Shown here piece by piece: positions 1 through 6,924 of a DNA stretch of 9,703 nucleotides; position 1 is the stretch's first letter, and each line of letters begins with the position of its first letter. The stretch is from an uncultured Lachnospiraceae bacterium (GTDB lineage Bacteria; Bacillota; Clostridia; Lachnospirales; Lachnospiraceae), in assembly GCA_900554925.1 (NCBI GenBank), contig USJG01000085.1, positions 1-9,703 on the forward strand, given 5' to 3'. The position numbers were made by a program, and so were the translations under genes. A model generated the notes under the pieces. That model had not been told where the DNA came from and made no database searches. It was given only the letters and a program-made list of their open reading frames with translations.

Positions 1-107
1 GTGGTATAGGGCATGTCATACTGAGCCTGTCCACAGCCTGTAAAAAGCAGCATTGCCGTCATCATAAGTGCAGATGTTTTTTTTATCTTCTTATTTGTAC
101 ATTTCAC
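1..107 (-). CDS. N-terminal part of a predicted lipoprotein (runs off left edge)
   Basis: Only 36 residues are inside the window. They form a classic lipoprotein signal: a lysine-rich n-region (residues 6-10, KKIKK), a hydrophobic stretch (residues 13-23), and a lipobox LFTGC with the lipidated Cys at residue 25, followed by GQAQYD. The product should be exported, lipidated and anchored on the outer face of the membrane; the mature domain is not visible, so no function is offered. The start is taken as GTG at 105-107. It is the only good initiator after an in-frame TAG at 114-116, and an AGAGGAG-type ribosome binding site lies at 120-126, 12 nt upstream. The gene overlaps the end of mgsA by 17 bp in another frame, which suggests translational coupling. 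A run of eight A residues (77-84 on the plus strand) falls in codons 8-11 and could be slippage-prone. Confidence 0.72.
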   Translation of the reverse strand, partial: MKCTNKKIKKTSALMMTAMLLFTGCGQAQYDMPYT

Positions 108-486
108 GCCACTCTAAATCTCCTCTGTCCAGCGACTTGATCAAAAGTTCTGCCGTTGCCAGATTGGTCGCCATAGGAATGTTATACATATCGCAGAGCT
201 TTACTACATTATTGACATCCGGTTCATGAGTTTTGGAGGTTAAAGGGTCACGAAGAAATATAACCAGATCCATTTGGTTATGCTCGATCTGCGCGCCTAT
301 CTGCTGTTCTCCCCCGAGATGTCCGGCCAGAAATTTATGGACATTCAGATTGGTCACCTCTTCTACCAATCTTCCTGTAGTACCGGTTGCATACAATTCA
401 TTTTTACTTAAAATCCCCCGATATGCAATACAAAAATTCTGCATCAATTTCTTTTTTGCATCATGTGCAATTAATGCTATATTCAT
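91..486 (-). CDS. mgsA: Methylglyoxal synthase MgsA
   Basis: Predicted cytoplasmic enzyme of 131 aa that converts dihydroxyacetone phosphate to methylglyoxal and phosphate, a bypass that relieves sugar-phosphate build-up. Family signatures run through the whole length: IALIAHD (residues 3-9), LYATGTTG (31-38, phosphate binding), GHLGGEQQIGA (55-65), FLRDPL (77-82), THEPDV (86-91) and NIPMATNLATAE (102-113). The length fits the family (about 130-150 aa). A longer reading from 522 exists, but ATG at 484-486 is chosen because AGGAGGGG sits 6 nt upstream and the protein then begins MNIALIAHD, as in homologues. One oddity is that residue 60, in the GGEQQ motif, is Glu where the E. coli and B. subtilis enzymes have the catalytic Asp (GGDQQ). 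The gene lies 63 nt downstream of rodA and overlaps the following lipoprotein gene. The family call is very secure; activity is less so because of the Glu. Confidence 0.95.
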   Translation of the reverse strand: MNIALIAHDAKKKLMQNFCIAYRGILSKNELYATGTTGRLVEEVTNLNVHKFLAGHLGGEQQIGAQIEHNQMDLVIFLRDPLTSKTHEPDVNNVVKLCDMYNIPMATNLATAELLIKSLDRGDLEWREMYK

Positions 487-492
487 CCTGTA

Positions 493-500
493 CCCCTCCT
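493..500 (-). promoter_or_regulatory. Ribosome binding site of mgsA
   Basis: AGGAGGGG lies 6 nt before the ATG at 484-486. It decides the start of mgsA against the in-frame ATG 12 codons upstream (520-522), which would place this site inside the coding region. Confidence 0.8.
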
Positions 501-541
501 GCTTAATTATACTCACCCACAAGTCAGAATCCTTTTCGTAT

Positions 542-570
542 ATTATACATCATTTTGTGCGGCATTGTAA
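542..570 (-). promoter_or_regulatory. Possible sigma-A promoter for mgsA
   Basis: On the minus strand a perfect TATAAT (542-547) is preceded, after a 17-nt spacer, by TTACAA (565-570), a partial match to TTGACA. It overlaps the last codons and stop of rodA and would give an mgsA leader of about 50 nt. A second TATAAT at 506-511 has only AAGGAT at the -35 position. The 63-nt gap before mgsA is one of the larger gaps in the operon, which makes a separate promoter plausible, but this rests on sequence resemblance only. Confidence 0.3.
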
Positions 571-1656
571 CCCCACATTTAAAACAAATCCAATTCCTAT
601 AAAAGAACTTACAAGGGACGTAAGTCCATAGCTTACAAAGGGAAGGGGAAGTCCCGTATTTGGCAGCAGATATGTGACGACCCCAATGTTTATGAACCCC
701 TGAAAGCCTATCATGGCACCTATTCCCGATGCTATAATAGTTCCCGCAAGATCCTTCGCCTTTCTTGCAATCAGAAAACATTCCACACTGATAAGAAACA
801 AAAGTATAATTACGGTACATGCACCTATAAATCCAAATTCTTCTCCAATGACGGCAAAGATGAAATCCGTCTGCTGCTCCGCTATAAAATCCGCATTTTT
901 GACAGAACTGATCTCGTTATTTTTATAGCCTTTTCCCGTAAGCTGTCCGGAGCCTATTGCCATAACAGAATACTCCTGCTGGTACCCCTGGGCGTTGGAA
1001 TATTCCTCCTTATTTATAAATGCAATGATCCTGCCCTGCTGATAAGAGTCAATCAATTTCTGATCCGGCTGTAAAATCAGATAAAGCAATATGACTGCAG
1101 CAGGTATCATCACTGCCAGAAAACCCGTGATCACTTTCCAGCTAAGGCCTCCGGTAAACATGACAACTGCAAATATCAGGCAAATGACGATGGTTGTAGA
1201 AAGATCCGGCTGTTCATAAATAAGAAATGCCGGAACCGCAAATAAGACACAGCATAACATAATGTACTTAAAAGTATTGAGCTGGTCTTTGTGCTTAAAA
1301 ATAAATTGCGCAAAAAACAAAATTATCAGAATTTTGGCAAGCTCCGAAGGCTGAAACTGGATTCCCGCAATCTTTAACCATCTCTGTGCGCCGTTGCTGT
1401 CTTCTCCCATGAAAATGACCAGGGCCAGCAATATAATATTAAAAACATACATGAGCCAGTAAAGATTCAGCAGTACGGAATAGTCAAATAAAGAGATGAC
1501 CAGCATCAGAAACAGGCCGAAGGCAAAGCCTGCTATCTGTCTTTTTTGAAGAGACGGTTCGGCGCTGCCTACGGCAATAATTCCGATGACTGCCAGGGCA
1601 ATCACCAATAATACCAGTTTAAAATCATAATGGCGTATTTTATACTGTCTTAGCAT
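550..1656 (-). CDS. rodA: Rod-shape SEDS peptidoglycan polymerase RodA
   Basis: Multi-pass membrane protein of 368 aa from the SEDS (RodA/FtsW/SpoVE) family, which polymerises lipid II into glycan strands with a partner class B PBP. Visible signatures are GAQRWL (89-94) and FQPSELAK (101-108), the DLST segment (151-154), the long extracellular loop with EQQTDFIFAVIGEEFG (260-275), whose Asp264 matches the proposed catalytic Asp, and the C-terminal PNTGLPLPFVSYG (332-344). Around ten hydrophobic segments are apparent. RodA is preferred over FtsW because the gene shares an operon with mreBCD and PBP2; the sequence alone does not separate them completely. In the C-terminal motif, Asn333 and Leu345 replace the more usual Val and second Gly. 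The ATG at 1654-1656 has an AAAGG ribosome binding site about 9 nt upstream and starts 29 nt after minE. Confidence 0.93.
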   Translation of the reverse strand: MLRQYKIRHYDFKLVLLVIALAVIGIIAVGSAEPSLQKRQIAGFAFGLFLMLVISLFDYSVLLNLYWLMYVFNIILLALVIFMGEDSNGAQRWLKIAGIQFQPSELAKILIILFFAQFIFKHKDQLNTFKYIMLCCVLFAVPAFLIYEQPDLSTTIVICLIFAVVMFTGGLSWKVITGFLAVMIPAAVILLYLILQPDQKLIDSYQQGRIIAFINKEEYSNAQGYQQEYSVMAIGSGQLTGKGYKNNEISSVKNADFIAEQQTDFIFAVIGEEFGFIGACTVIILLFLISVECFLIARKAKDLAGTIIASGIGAMIGFQGFINIGVVTYLLPNTGLPLPFVSYGLTSLVSSFIGIGFVLNVGLQCRTK

Positions 1657-1685
1657 TTATTTTACCTTTCATACAAAACTGCTTT

Positions 1686-1958
1686 TCAGTTCGTTGTCTT
1701 ATGTAAATCCAGAATAGGAATATTCGCATATAAAGTCGGTGTTTTCTCACGTCCCTTACTGTCAGTTTTACTGATTTGAATTTCCATTGTCTGAGTATCG
1801 ATTTTCATATATTTGGAAATCACCTTGGCAATATCTGTTTTGATCATTTCCATCATTTCAGGCGAACAGTTGACTCTGTCGGAAATAAGCAGTATTTTTA
1901 AACGGTCTTTTGCAATTTCTCTTGATTTTTTTCTACTGAAAAATTTTCTGATTCCCAT
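1686..1958 (-). CDS. minE: Cell division topological specificity factor MinE
   Basis: 90-aa protein that displaces MinC from MinD and stimulates the MinD ATPase, driving membrane release so that the division inhibitor is kept away from midcell. The N-terminus MGIRKFF fits the short membrane-targeting segment, SREIAKDRLKILLISDR (12-28) is the anti-MinCD helix/strand, and residues 35-88 (PEMMEMIKTDIAKVISKY onward, ending LYANIPIL) match the topological-specificity domain. Length is normal for the family. A full GGAGGT (1965-1970) lies 6 nt before the ATG at 1956-1958 and touches the minD stop codon, so minD and minE are probably translationally coupled. The presence of MinE rather than DivIVA/MinJ next to MinCD indicates an E. 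coli-like oscillating Min system in this Gram-positive lineage (inference). Confidence 0.95.
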   Translation of the reverse strand: MGIRKFFSRKKSREIAKDRLKILLISDRVNCSPEMMEMIKTDIAKVISKYMKIDTQTMEIQISKTDSKGREKTPTLYANIPILDLHKTTN

Positions 1959-1969
1959 ATGACCACCTC

Positions 1970-2761
1970 CTAATTCCTATGGAAAATACCTGACATTTTT
2001 GTCCAGAAGGAAACACCTTTTTCAAAATCCAGAAATGGTATTTCTTTTCCGGTTACTCTATAGCATATATTCTGATATGCTTTTCCTGCCAGTGTATTAT
2101 TTCCTACAAGAGGTTCGCCCTGATTGGTTGCAATGACTACACTTTCATCATCCGGCACGATCCCGATAAGACTGATTGCCAGAATATCCACTACATCTGC
2201 TGCGCTCATCATATCGCCCCGTTTGACCATATCATACCGCAGTCTGTTGATGATCAAATCTATTTTGGAAAAATCATTGGCTTCCAAAAGGCCGATAATA
2301 CGGTCGGCATCTCTGATTGCGGATACTTCCGGCGTTGTCACTACAAGCGCTCTGTCAGCCCCTGCAATGGCATTTTTAAATCCCTGTTCAATCCCCGCCG
2401 GGCAATCCAGTATGATATAATCAAACTGCTCCCGAAGCTGATTGATCATCTTTACCATCTGTTCCGGGTTAACTGCTGTTTTATCCTTTGTCTGTGCAGA
2501 GGGCATCAAATAAAGGCTGGGATGACGCTTGTCCTTTATCAGCGCCTGCTTGATACGACATTTTCCCTCCACTACGTCTACCAGATTATAGACGATCCTG
2601 TTTTCCAGCCCCATTACAACATCCAGATTCCGAAGGCCAATATCTGTGTCGATCAAAACCACGCGTTTTCCCATAGCAGCCAGACCTGTTCCTACGTTTG
2701 CAGATGTGGTGGTCTTTCCCACACCGCCTTTCCCTGATGTGACGACAATTACTTCACTCAT
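1970..2761 (-). CDS. minD: Septum-site determining ATPase MinD
   Basis: Deviant Walker A ATPase of the ParA/MinD family, 263 aa, which binds the membrane as an ATP dimer, recruits MinC and is released by MinE. The P-loop GKGGVGKTT occupies residues 10-18, with the signature Lys11 and the nucleotide-binding Lys16. Switch I is DTDIGLRNLD (38-47), and the Walker B/switch II region is YIILDCPAGIE (115-125). The C-terminus (residues 248-261, KGVSFWTKMSGIFH) reads as the short amphipathic membrane-targeting helix. The start is placed at ATG 2759-2761, because GGAGGT lies 9 nt before it and homologues begin with the hydrophobic strand right before the P-loop. An in-frame ATG at 2780-2782 would add seven residues encoded by the ribosome binding site region. 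A 71-nt gap separates it from minC. Confidence 0.96.
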   Translation of the reverse strand: MSEVIVVTSGKGGVGKTTTSANVGTGLAAMGKRVVLIDTDIGLRNLDVVMGLENRIVYNLVDVVEGKCRIKQALIKDKRHPSLYLMPSAQTKDKTAVNPEQMVKMINQLREQFDYIILDCPAGIEQGFKNAIAGADRALVVTTPEVSAIRDADRIIGLLEANDFSKIDLIINRLRYDMVKRGDMMSAADVVDILAISLIGIVPDDESVVIATNQGEPLVGNNTLAGKAYQNICYRVTGKEIPFLDFEKGVSFWTKMSGIFHRN

Positions 2762-2770
2762 TTTACTGTT

Positions 2771-2776
2771 ACCTCC
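2771..2776 (-). promoter_or_regulatory. Ribosome binding site of minD
   Basis: GGAGGT with a 9-nt spacer to the ATG at 2759-2761. It rules out the longer minD start at 2782, which would be initiated without any comparable site. Confidence 0.75.
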
Positions 2777-2832
2777 ATTCACCGCACTGGCGGCTTTTTT
2801 AATGAATTTACGTCGTCCCCTGAGAAAAGCCT

Positions 2833-3516
2833 TTAGACAGGCAATTCACTCAGTAATTCTTTTGTGAGAGAATCCATGATCACTTTATCATCCTTAACGT
2901 ATGCTATTTTCGGAAGTACCTTAGGCTTTATGGACCATTTTGAACTTTTTTCTTTTGTATTGTATTTGAAGTCACCGATCTTAAGTTTTTGCGGTGACAT
3001 TTCAAGTGCCGCTACATAATGCTCTTTGCTTCCGTTTCCACCGGCATAGGCTTCTCCAAACAGTCCGCCTAAAACAATAATATCTTTTGCCGATATAATG
3101 GCCGAACCAGGGTATACATCCCCAAGTATTACAATACTGGATTCCGTTTCCAATATCTGGCCATTCTTCAAGGTTCCCCGATAAAACTGCCCTTCACTGC
3201 TCACCCCCGCCTCACTGGAAAAATCCGTCTGCTGCAGGGCCCTTACAAAGTTTTGGTTCGTGGCCTCATCCTCTCCCACCAGACAAATGATCCTGAGCTG
3301 TGAATTGGCGGAAATAGCTTCCAATATCTGCTGCTCCTGTTTGTCCGTCAAGTCCCTTCCCTTAATGGAAAGAGCCATTTTCGCATCTTTAAAAAATCCG
3401 CTGGATTCACAAAACTTATCTGCAACATCACTGATCAATGTGTCAAAGGCTATGTCAGGATCAAGATGCAGCACGATTCCATTGGGAAAGCTTTTAATAA
3501 TGACTGAATTTTTCAA
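2833..3516 (-). CDS. minC: Septum-site inhibitor MinC
   Basis: 227-aa FtsZ assembly inhibitor that acts at the membrane with MinD. Residues 1-100 fit the N-terminal FtsZ-interacting domain (opening VIIKSFPNGIVLHLDP, with conserved spacing to LRIICLVGE). Residues 110-182 are the C-terminal beta-helix that dimerises and binds MinD: FYRGTLKNGQ, SIVILGDVYPGSAIISAKDIIVLGG in successive turns, then EAYAGGNG. The tail IKPKVLPKIAYVKDDKVIM (196-214) matches the end of the family. The initiator is TTG at 3514-3516: AAAGGAG lies 10 nt upstream and no in-frame ATG or GTG is nearby. It would have been 26 nt from the original PBP2 stop, but is 158 nt from the premature one. Family identity is secure from the C-terminal domain and from minD/minE downstream. 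Confidence 0.93.
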   Translation of the reverse strand: MKNSVIIKSFPNGIVLHLDPDIAFDTLISDVADKFCESSGFFKDAKMALSIKGRDLTDKQEQQILEAISANSQLRIICLVGEDEATNQNFVRALQQTDFSSEAGVSSEGQFYRGTLKNGQILETESSIVILGDVYPGSAIISAKDIIVLGGLFGEAYAGGNGSKEHYVAALEMSPQKLKIGDFKYNTKEKSSKWSIKPKVLPKIAYVKDDKVIMDSLTKELLSELPV

Positions 3517-3526
3517 GATAAATTTA

Positions 3527-3533
3527 CTCCTTT
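3527..3533 (-). promoter_or_regulatory. Ribosome binding site of minC (TTG start)
   Basis: AAAGGAG with a 10-nt spacer to the TTG at 3514-3516. It supports the non-ATG initiator, since the next in-frame codons offer no alternative. Confidence 0.75.
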
Positions 3534-3542
3534 AAATAATAT

Positions 3543-3677
3543 TTAATCAGCAACGGCTGTGCTGCCGGTCATTTGTTTGGCAACTCCTGTAATCAGTTCC
3601 TCTTCATTTACAAGATCAAAATAGTACTGTAGCACATCTTTGGTTGTCCGGGCTGCATAGCTGGAAGTATAGCCTTA
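3543..3677 (-). pseudogene. Untranslated C-terminal tail of PBP2 beyond an in-frame TAA
   Basis: After the TAA at 3675-3677 the same frame stays open for 43 codons to a second TAA at 3543-3545. The encoded segment begins GYTSSYAARTTKDVLQYYF and ends TGSTAVAD, which is how PBP2-type proteins finish: a Gly-Tyr turn, an Ala-rich final helix and a short acidic tail. The stop therefore sits in place of one sense codon (Tyr TAT/TAC would need a single base change). Nothing else is damaged in the tail and there is no frameshift. It may be a real nonsense mutation, an assembly or sequencing error, or a recoded codon. The next gene, minC, starts 26 nt after the second stop, the spacing expected for the intact gene. 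Confidence 0.85.
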
Positions 3678-6413
3678 CGCAATTCTGGTAGCTATTGCAA
3701 TCTCCGGATTCTCATAAGGAGCATAGCAGACAAATAATGCGTGATTCGCCCGCCGCTTATTTTCCTCTGCTGTACCGGTCTTGCCGGCAACATTGATTTT
3801 CATATCTTTAAAGTAAGTATTATTTTCTATTACCTGCCGCATTCCAAGATGAATGGCGTCCCAATAAGAATTCTCCATATCAATGGTATTTCTTACCTGC
3901 GCGTTATTGTCTGTCAGTAAATTTCCACTGTAATCTGTAATCTTATCTATCAGTGTAAGGTCATAGCAGGTACCGCTGTTTGCCACTGTCGTTACATATC
4001 TGGCAAGCCCTACTGTAGAATAACTGTTGTTGTCCTGTCCTATGGCGGCACGAACTGCATCTCTGGTAGCCACCTGCGGCGAAGACTCCTCTATTTCAAT
4101 ACCGGAGGTCTCTGTAAGCCCATACATATCTGCATATTTTTTCAGTGTTTCCAGACCGGTATCTGTTGAATAAGTATCTCCTGTGGTTCCCAGCCGATAT
4201 CCCAATTCATAAAAAAATACGTTGCAGGAATGCCTGATACCGCCGGTCACATTTAAAGAGCCATGGCTGCCTCTGGGATAAATCCAGCAGGTTGGCGGCG
4301 GGCTTATTTTGTCAAACAGACCAGTACAGGTAAAGGTAGAGTAAGGGGTGATCGCGCCCTCCATTAGTCCGGCTGTGGCTGACACCATCTTAAAAGTAGA
4401 ACCGGGAGCAGTCATTTCCCTGGTAGCATAATTAATAAGAGGCGTCGACTGATCATTTAGAAGCTGCGAATAATATTCCGCATTTACACCGTTGGCCATT
4501 TTGTTGTTATCATAGCCGGGATAGGAAACCAATGCCAGCACATCACCTGTATTCACATCTGTAATTACCATGGAGGCCGAATGGGGGTCCAAAGCCAGTT
4601 GGGCCGGTGTTATGTCCAGATTTTGAATACGGTTCATCATAAAGGTATAGGCCGAAATCGCACCCCTTTCAAACTGCTCCTGTTCCTCAGAGGTTACTTC
4701 CACAAGTCCCTGCTCCAGAAGAATTTTGCATATCTGTGAACCGGAAAGCACATCTTTTTTGATCATAAAACGGTAAATTCGTTTTGTAAAATCAAGATTC
4801 TCCTCCAGCTGTGCAATAATATAATCCACAATTTTGGCATAAATCTTCTCAGAATCAGAATACTGGCTGTTTAAATCCAGTCTTGTCACATCGATCCAGT
4901 TCATTGCAATGCAGTAATTTAAGTATTCATTTAAACTGATCACTTCGTCGGTTGTCCATGCAATGTATGTCTCATCATTGCGGTCCACACGGCTTTCCAC
5001 AATAATTCCATTGTCATACAGCATTTCAGCAATATAGCTTTCATAAACCTGATACTCCATGTCAAGATCCTGATATGCTGTCATTGTCTCGGTTAATTCC
5101 TGGCGCAGATTGTCAAATACCAGGGCCTTGTGCTCCAGATACTTTTCATAAACTGCTTTTTCCGTTTCACCGGCATCCTTTTGGGAAAAATGTGCGGTAT
5201 CAATTACATTGTTATTGATCAGCGCATAGTAAACATCATAAATGGGAATTTTAATGTTGCTGCTGCTTACATCGCCGGTATTAAATTCCCTGGCATTAAT
5301 AATATTAGTATAAAGAATACTCGCCAGCTTTTCTTCAAGTATTTTATAAGCGGCGATCTGCAGATCCTTATCAATGGTAAGATATACATCATTTCCTGCC
5401 ACAGGTTCCACATAATTGGTAGTTTCTGTCACCTTTCCCACACTGTTTACGAAAATTGTTTCTCTGCCCTTTGTTCCCTGAAGATAGGTTTCCATGGATT
5501 TTTCTATTCCAAGCTTGCCGACGGTATCGTTAAGGTCATAAGAATCTTCTCCGTTTTCTTCCTGGAGAGTGGTCAGTTCTTCCTGGGAAATCTTTCCGGT
5601 ATATCCCAGAATATGAGCAAAATAAAAACTGTCAACATATTTGCGCACGGTATCTTCTACGATGGATACCCCTTCAAGCTCCGCGTTATTTTCCATAACT
5701 ACAGCAACTGTTTCCTCACTTACATCAGTAGCCACCGTTGTTGCAATATATTTCTGATAACTGTTATTGCTCATGTCATAACGGATAGTTAAAATTTTAA
5801 GAGCCTCTTGGCGGGTATATCCATTTCCGGGAACAAAGGTGCTGCGGGTATCATCATCCGTGTAATTGCCGATTCTGAATTTTTCCCATCCGCAGAGGTA
5901 ATCAACTACCTCCTGGGCAGTTGCAGTGCGCTCCTTCTCTTCCAGATCATCAATAGATGCATGTCCATAAACATCGGCAAGAAAGCGGTTAAGCTGGGTT
6001 CCCTCTACGGTAAATACATAACGGTTATTTTTATCCAGTACGATTTTAAAATCACTGGCAATAGAATCTCCGTTCCCTTCGATAATATTAATCAGCTTGT
6101 AAATCGTTGTATTTAAATTTAAATTTTTGTATCTGCCGCTTTCGTAAATATCCTCAATAGTTACTGAATGCGCCAGCTCATTGTAGGCAAGAAGATTTCC
6201 GTTTCTGTCATAAATACAGCCGCGGCTTCCTTTGATCGTGCGTTCCTTCATAATTTTCATCTGGAAAGAATCCAGATATTCTTCTCCATGTACAATCTGC
6301 AGATCAAAGATCCGATTGATCATAATACCGCAGATACCTACAAAAACCAGGATCAGTACAAAAATCCGGGAGGTTACCATATTAAAAAAGTTTTCCTTAA
6401 AATTCTCAAACAA
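3675..6413 (-). CDS. mrdA: Class B penicillin-binding protein PBP2 (elongasome transpeptidase), cut short by an in-frame stop
   Basis: Peptidoglycan transpeptidase partner of RodA. Numbering is from the TTG at 6411-6413 (912 aa). A single transmembrane helix lies at about 16-34 and the dimerisation/pedestal domain follows (RGCIYDRNGNLLAYN, 64-78). The penicillin-binding domain carries all three active-site motifs: STFK with nucleophile Ser672 and Lys675, SCN (729-731), and KTG (878-880). Between LTIDKDLQ (345-352) and the start of the catalytic domain (SMVITDVNTGDVLAL, 614-628) lies a roughly 230-residue helical, acidic insertion, which makes the protein far longer than the 630-670 aa of E. 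coli or B. subtilis homologues. The frame stops at a TAA just after ATRIA; the intact gene would add 44 codons. Loss of the final strand and helix probably harms folding. The start overlaps mreD by 8 bp; TTG at 6446 and ATG at 6380 are alternatives. Confidence 0.9.
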   Translation of the reverse strand: MFENFKENFFNMVTSRIFVLILVFVGICGIMINRIFDLQIVHGEEYLDSFQMKIMKERTIKGSRGCIYDRNGNLLAYNELAHSVTIEDIYESGRYKNLNLNTTIYKLINIIEGNGDSIASDFKIVLDKNNRYVFTVEGTQLNRFLADVYGHASIDDLEEKERTATAQEVVDYLCGWEKFRIGNYTDDDTRSTFVPGNGYTRQEALKILTIRYDMSNNSYQKYIATTVATDVSEETVAVVMENNAELEGVSIVEDTVRKYVDSFYFAHILGYTGKISQEELTTLQEENGEDSYDLNDTVGKLGIEKSMETYLQGTKGRETIFVNSVGKVTETTNYVEPVAGNDVYLTIDKDLQIAAYKILEEKLASILYTNIINAREFNTGDVSSSNIKIPIYDVYYALINNNVIDTAHFSQKDAGETEKAVYEKYLEHKALVFDNLRQELTETMTAYQDLDMEYQVYESYIAEMLYDNGIIVESRVDRNDETYIAWTTDEVISLNEYLNYCIAMNWIDVTRLDLNSQYSDSEKIYAKIVDYIIAQLEENLDFTKRIYRFMIKKDVLSGSQICKILLEQGLVEVTSEEQEQFERGAISAYTFMMNRIQNLDITPAQLALDPHSASMVITDVNTGDVLALVSYPGYDNNKMANGVNAEYYSQLLNDQSTPLINYATREMTAPGSTFKMVSATAGLMEGAITPYSTFTCTGLFDKISPPPTCWIYPRGSHGSLNVTGGIRHSCNVFFYELGYRLGTTGDTYSTDTGLETLKKYADMYGLTETSGIEIEESSPQVATRDAVRAAIGQDNNSYSTVGLARYVTTVANSGTCYDLTLIDKITDYSGNLLTDNNAQVRNTIDMENSYWDAIHLGMRQVIENNTYFKDMKINVAGKTGTAEENKRRANHALFVCYAPYENPEIAIATRIA

Positions 6414-6924
6414 ACTTCCGTTCACTCCTTTTTTCAGAAACCTCAATCTTTTTATTGATCCACAAGATCAGAGGATACAAAAGCAAAGTTACCAGAATGG
6501 TATATACCATTTCCGGCAATATGATATGGACGATGTAATAGCTCATATGAAAACGCCCTCTCATTAAGAACAGAATCACATAATACAAAAAGCCATATGC
6601 CAGATCGCTGACCAGTATAAGAACAAGGGGCAGCTTGATGTCATCCGGGAAAAAAATGCGGTTGAATTTACCATTTGCATATCCTAAATACATGTAGATC
6701 ATGGCATTTAATCCCAGTACGCTGCCAAAAAATATATCGCACAGAAGCCCGCAGCAAAATCCCATGATAAGCCCTGTCCTTTCACCTCGCATAAATCCAA
6801 AGGAGGCTGTCAGCACGATCATAAGATTAGGTACAATTCCGCCAAAGGCCAGCCCCTTAAATACGGTGGTCTGCATAAGGAAGCAGATAATAACTAAAAA
6901 AACAGATACAATAAATCGTTTCAC
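6406..6924 (-). CDS. mreD: Rod shape-determining membrane protein MreD
   Basis: Small integral membrane protein of 172 aa with five or six hydrophobic segments (about 5-22, 32-45, 50-82, 98-121, 130-155) and a basic cytoplasmic tail. Diagnostic MreD features are the opening pattern ending FLMQTTVFKGLAFGGIVPNL (residues 15-34) and the motif GLLCDIFFGSVLGLNAM (59-75). It belongs to the MreBCD complex that organises the elongation machinery at the membrane. The initiator is GTG at 6922-6924, directly after the mreC TAA with no gap; a GGGAG site in the end of mreC lies about 8 nt upstream, so the pair is translationally coupled. Its last codons contain the ribosome binding site of the PBP2 gene and it overlaps that gene by 8 bp. 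Confidence 0.92.
   Translation of the reverse strand: MKRFIVSVFLVIICFLMQTTVFKGLAFGGIVPNLMIVLTASFGFMRGERTGLIMGFCCGLLCDIFFGSVLGLNAMIYMYLGYANGKFNRIFFPDDIKLPLVLILVSDLAYGFLYYVILFLMRGRFHMSYYIVHIILPEMVYTILVTLLLYPLILWINKKIEVSEKRSERKFV
6425..6431 (-). promoter_or_regulatory. Ribosome binding site of the PBP2 gene, inside mreD
   Basis: AAAGGAG lies within the final mreD codons, 11 nt before TTG at 6411-6413. It favours this start over TTG at 6446, which has no clear site, and over ATG at 6380, whose AAGGA is 13 nt away. An in-frame GTG at 6423-6425 overlaps the site itself and cannot use it. Confidence 0.6.

Noticed and set aside
332..346. RodA C-terminal motif with Asn and Leu substitutions (PNTGLPLPFVSYGLTS) as a sign of inactivation; positions here are residues 332-346 of RodA
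   Set aside because: Asp264 and the other SEDS motifs are intact and the changes are outside the proposed catalytic site; probably lineage variation.
487..522. Longer mgsA start adding 12 residues
   Set aside because: The extra codons contain the AGGAGGGG ribosome binding site and are not family-like; the shorter protein begins exactly as homologues do.
2762..2782. Longer minD start adding seven residues
   Set aside because: The added codons are the ribosome binding site of the downstream ATG, and no comparable site precedes the earlier ATG.
2782..2800. CCGC-ACTG-GCGG inverted repeat followed by a T run, resembling a plus-strand terminator
   Set aside because: The stem is only four to five base pairs, there is no plus-strand gene ending before it, and on the transcribed minus strand the T run precedes the hairpin. 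It lies just upstream of the minD ribosome binding site, so a minor effect on minD translation is possible but unsupported.
5130..5792. 220-codon open frame on the plus strand antisense to the PBP2 gene
   Set aside because: No ribosome binding site, no recognisable domain, and composition typical of the complement of a coding gene; PBP2 motifs on the other strand explain the region.
6414..6446. PBP2 starting at TTG 6444-6446, overlapping mreD by 41 bp
   Set aside because: No clear ribosome binding site precedes it, whereas AAAGGAG stands 11 nt before TTG 6411-6413. The choice is not certain and does not alter the domains.
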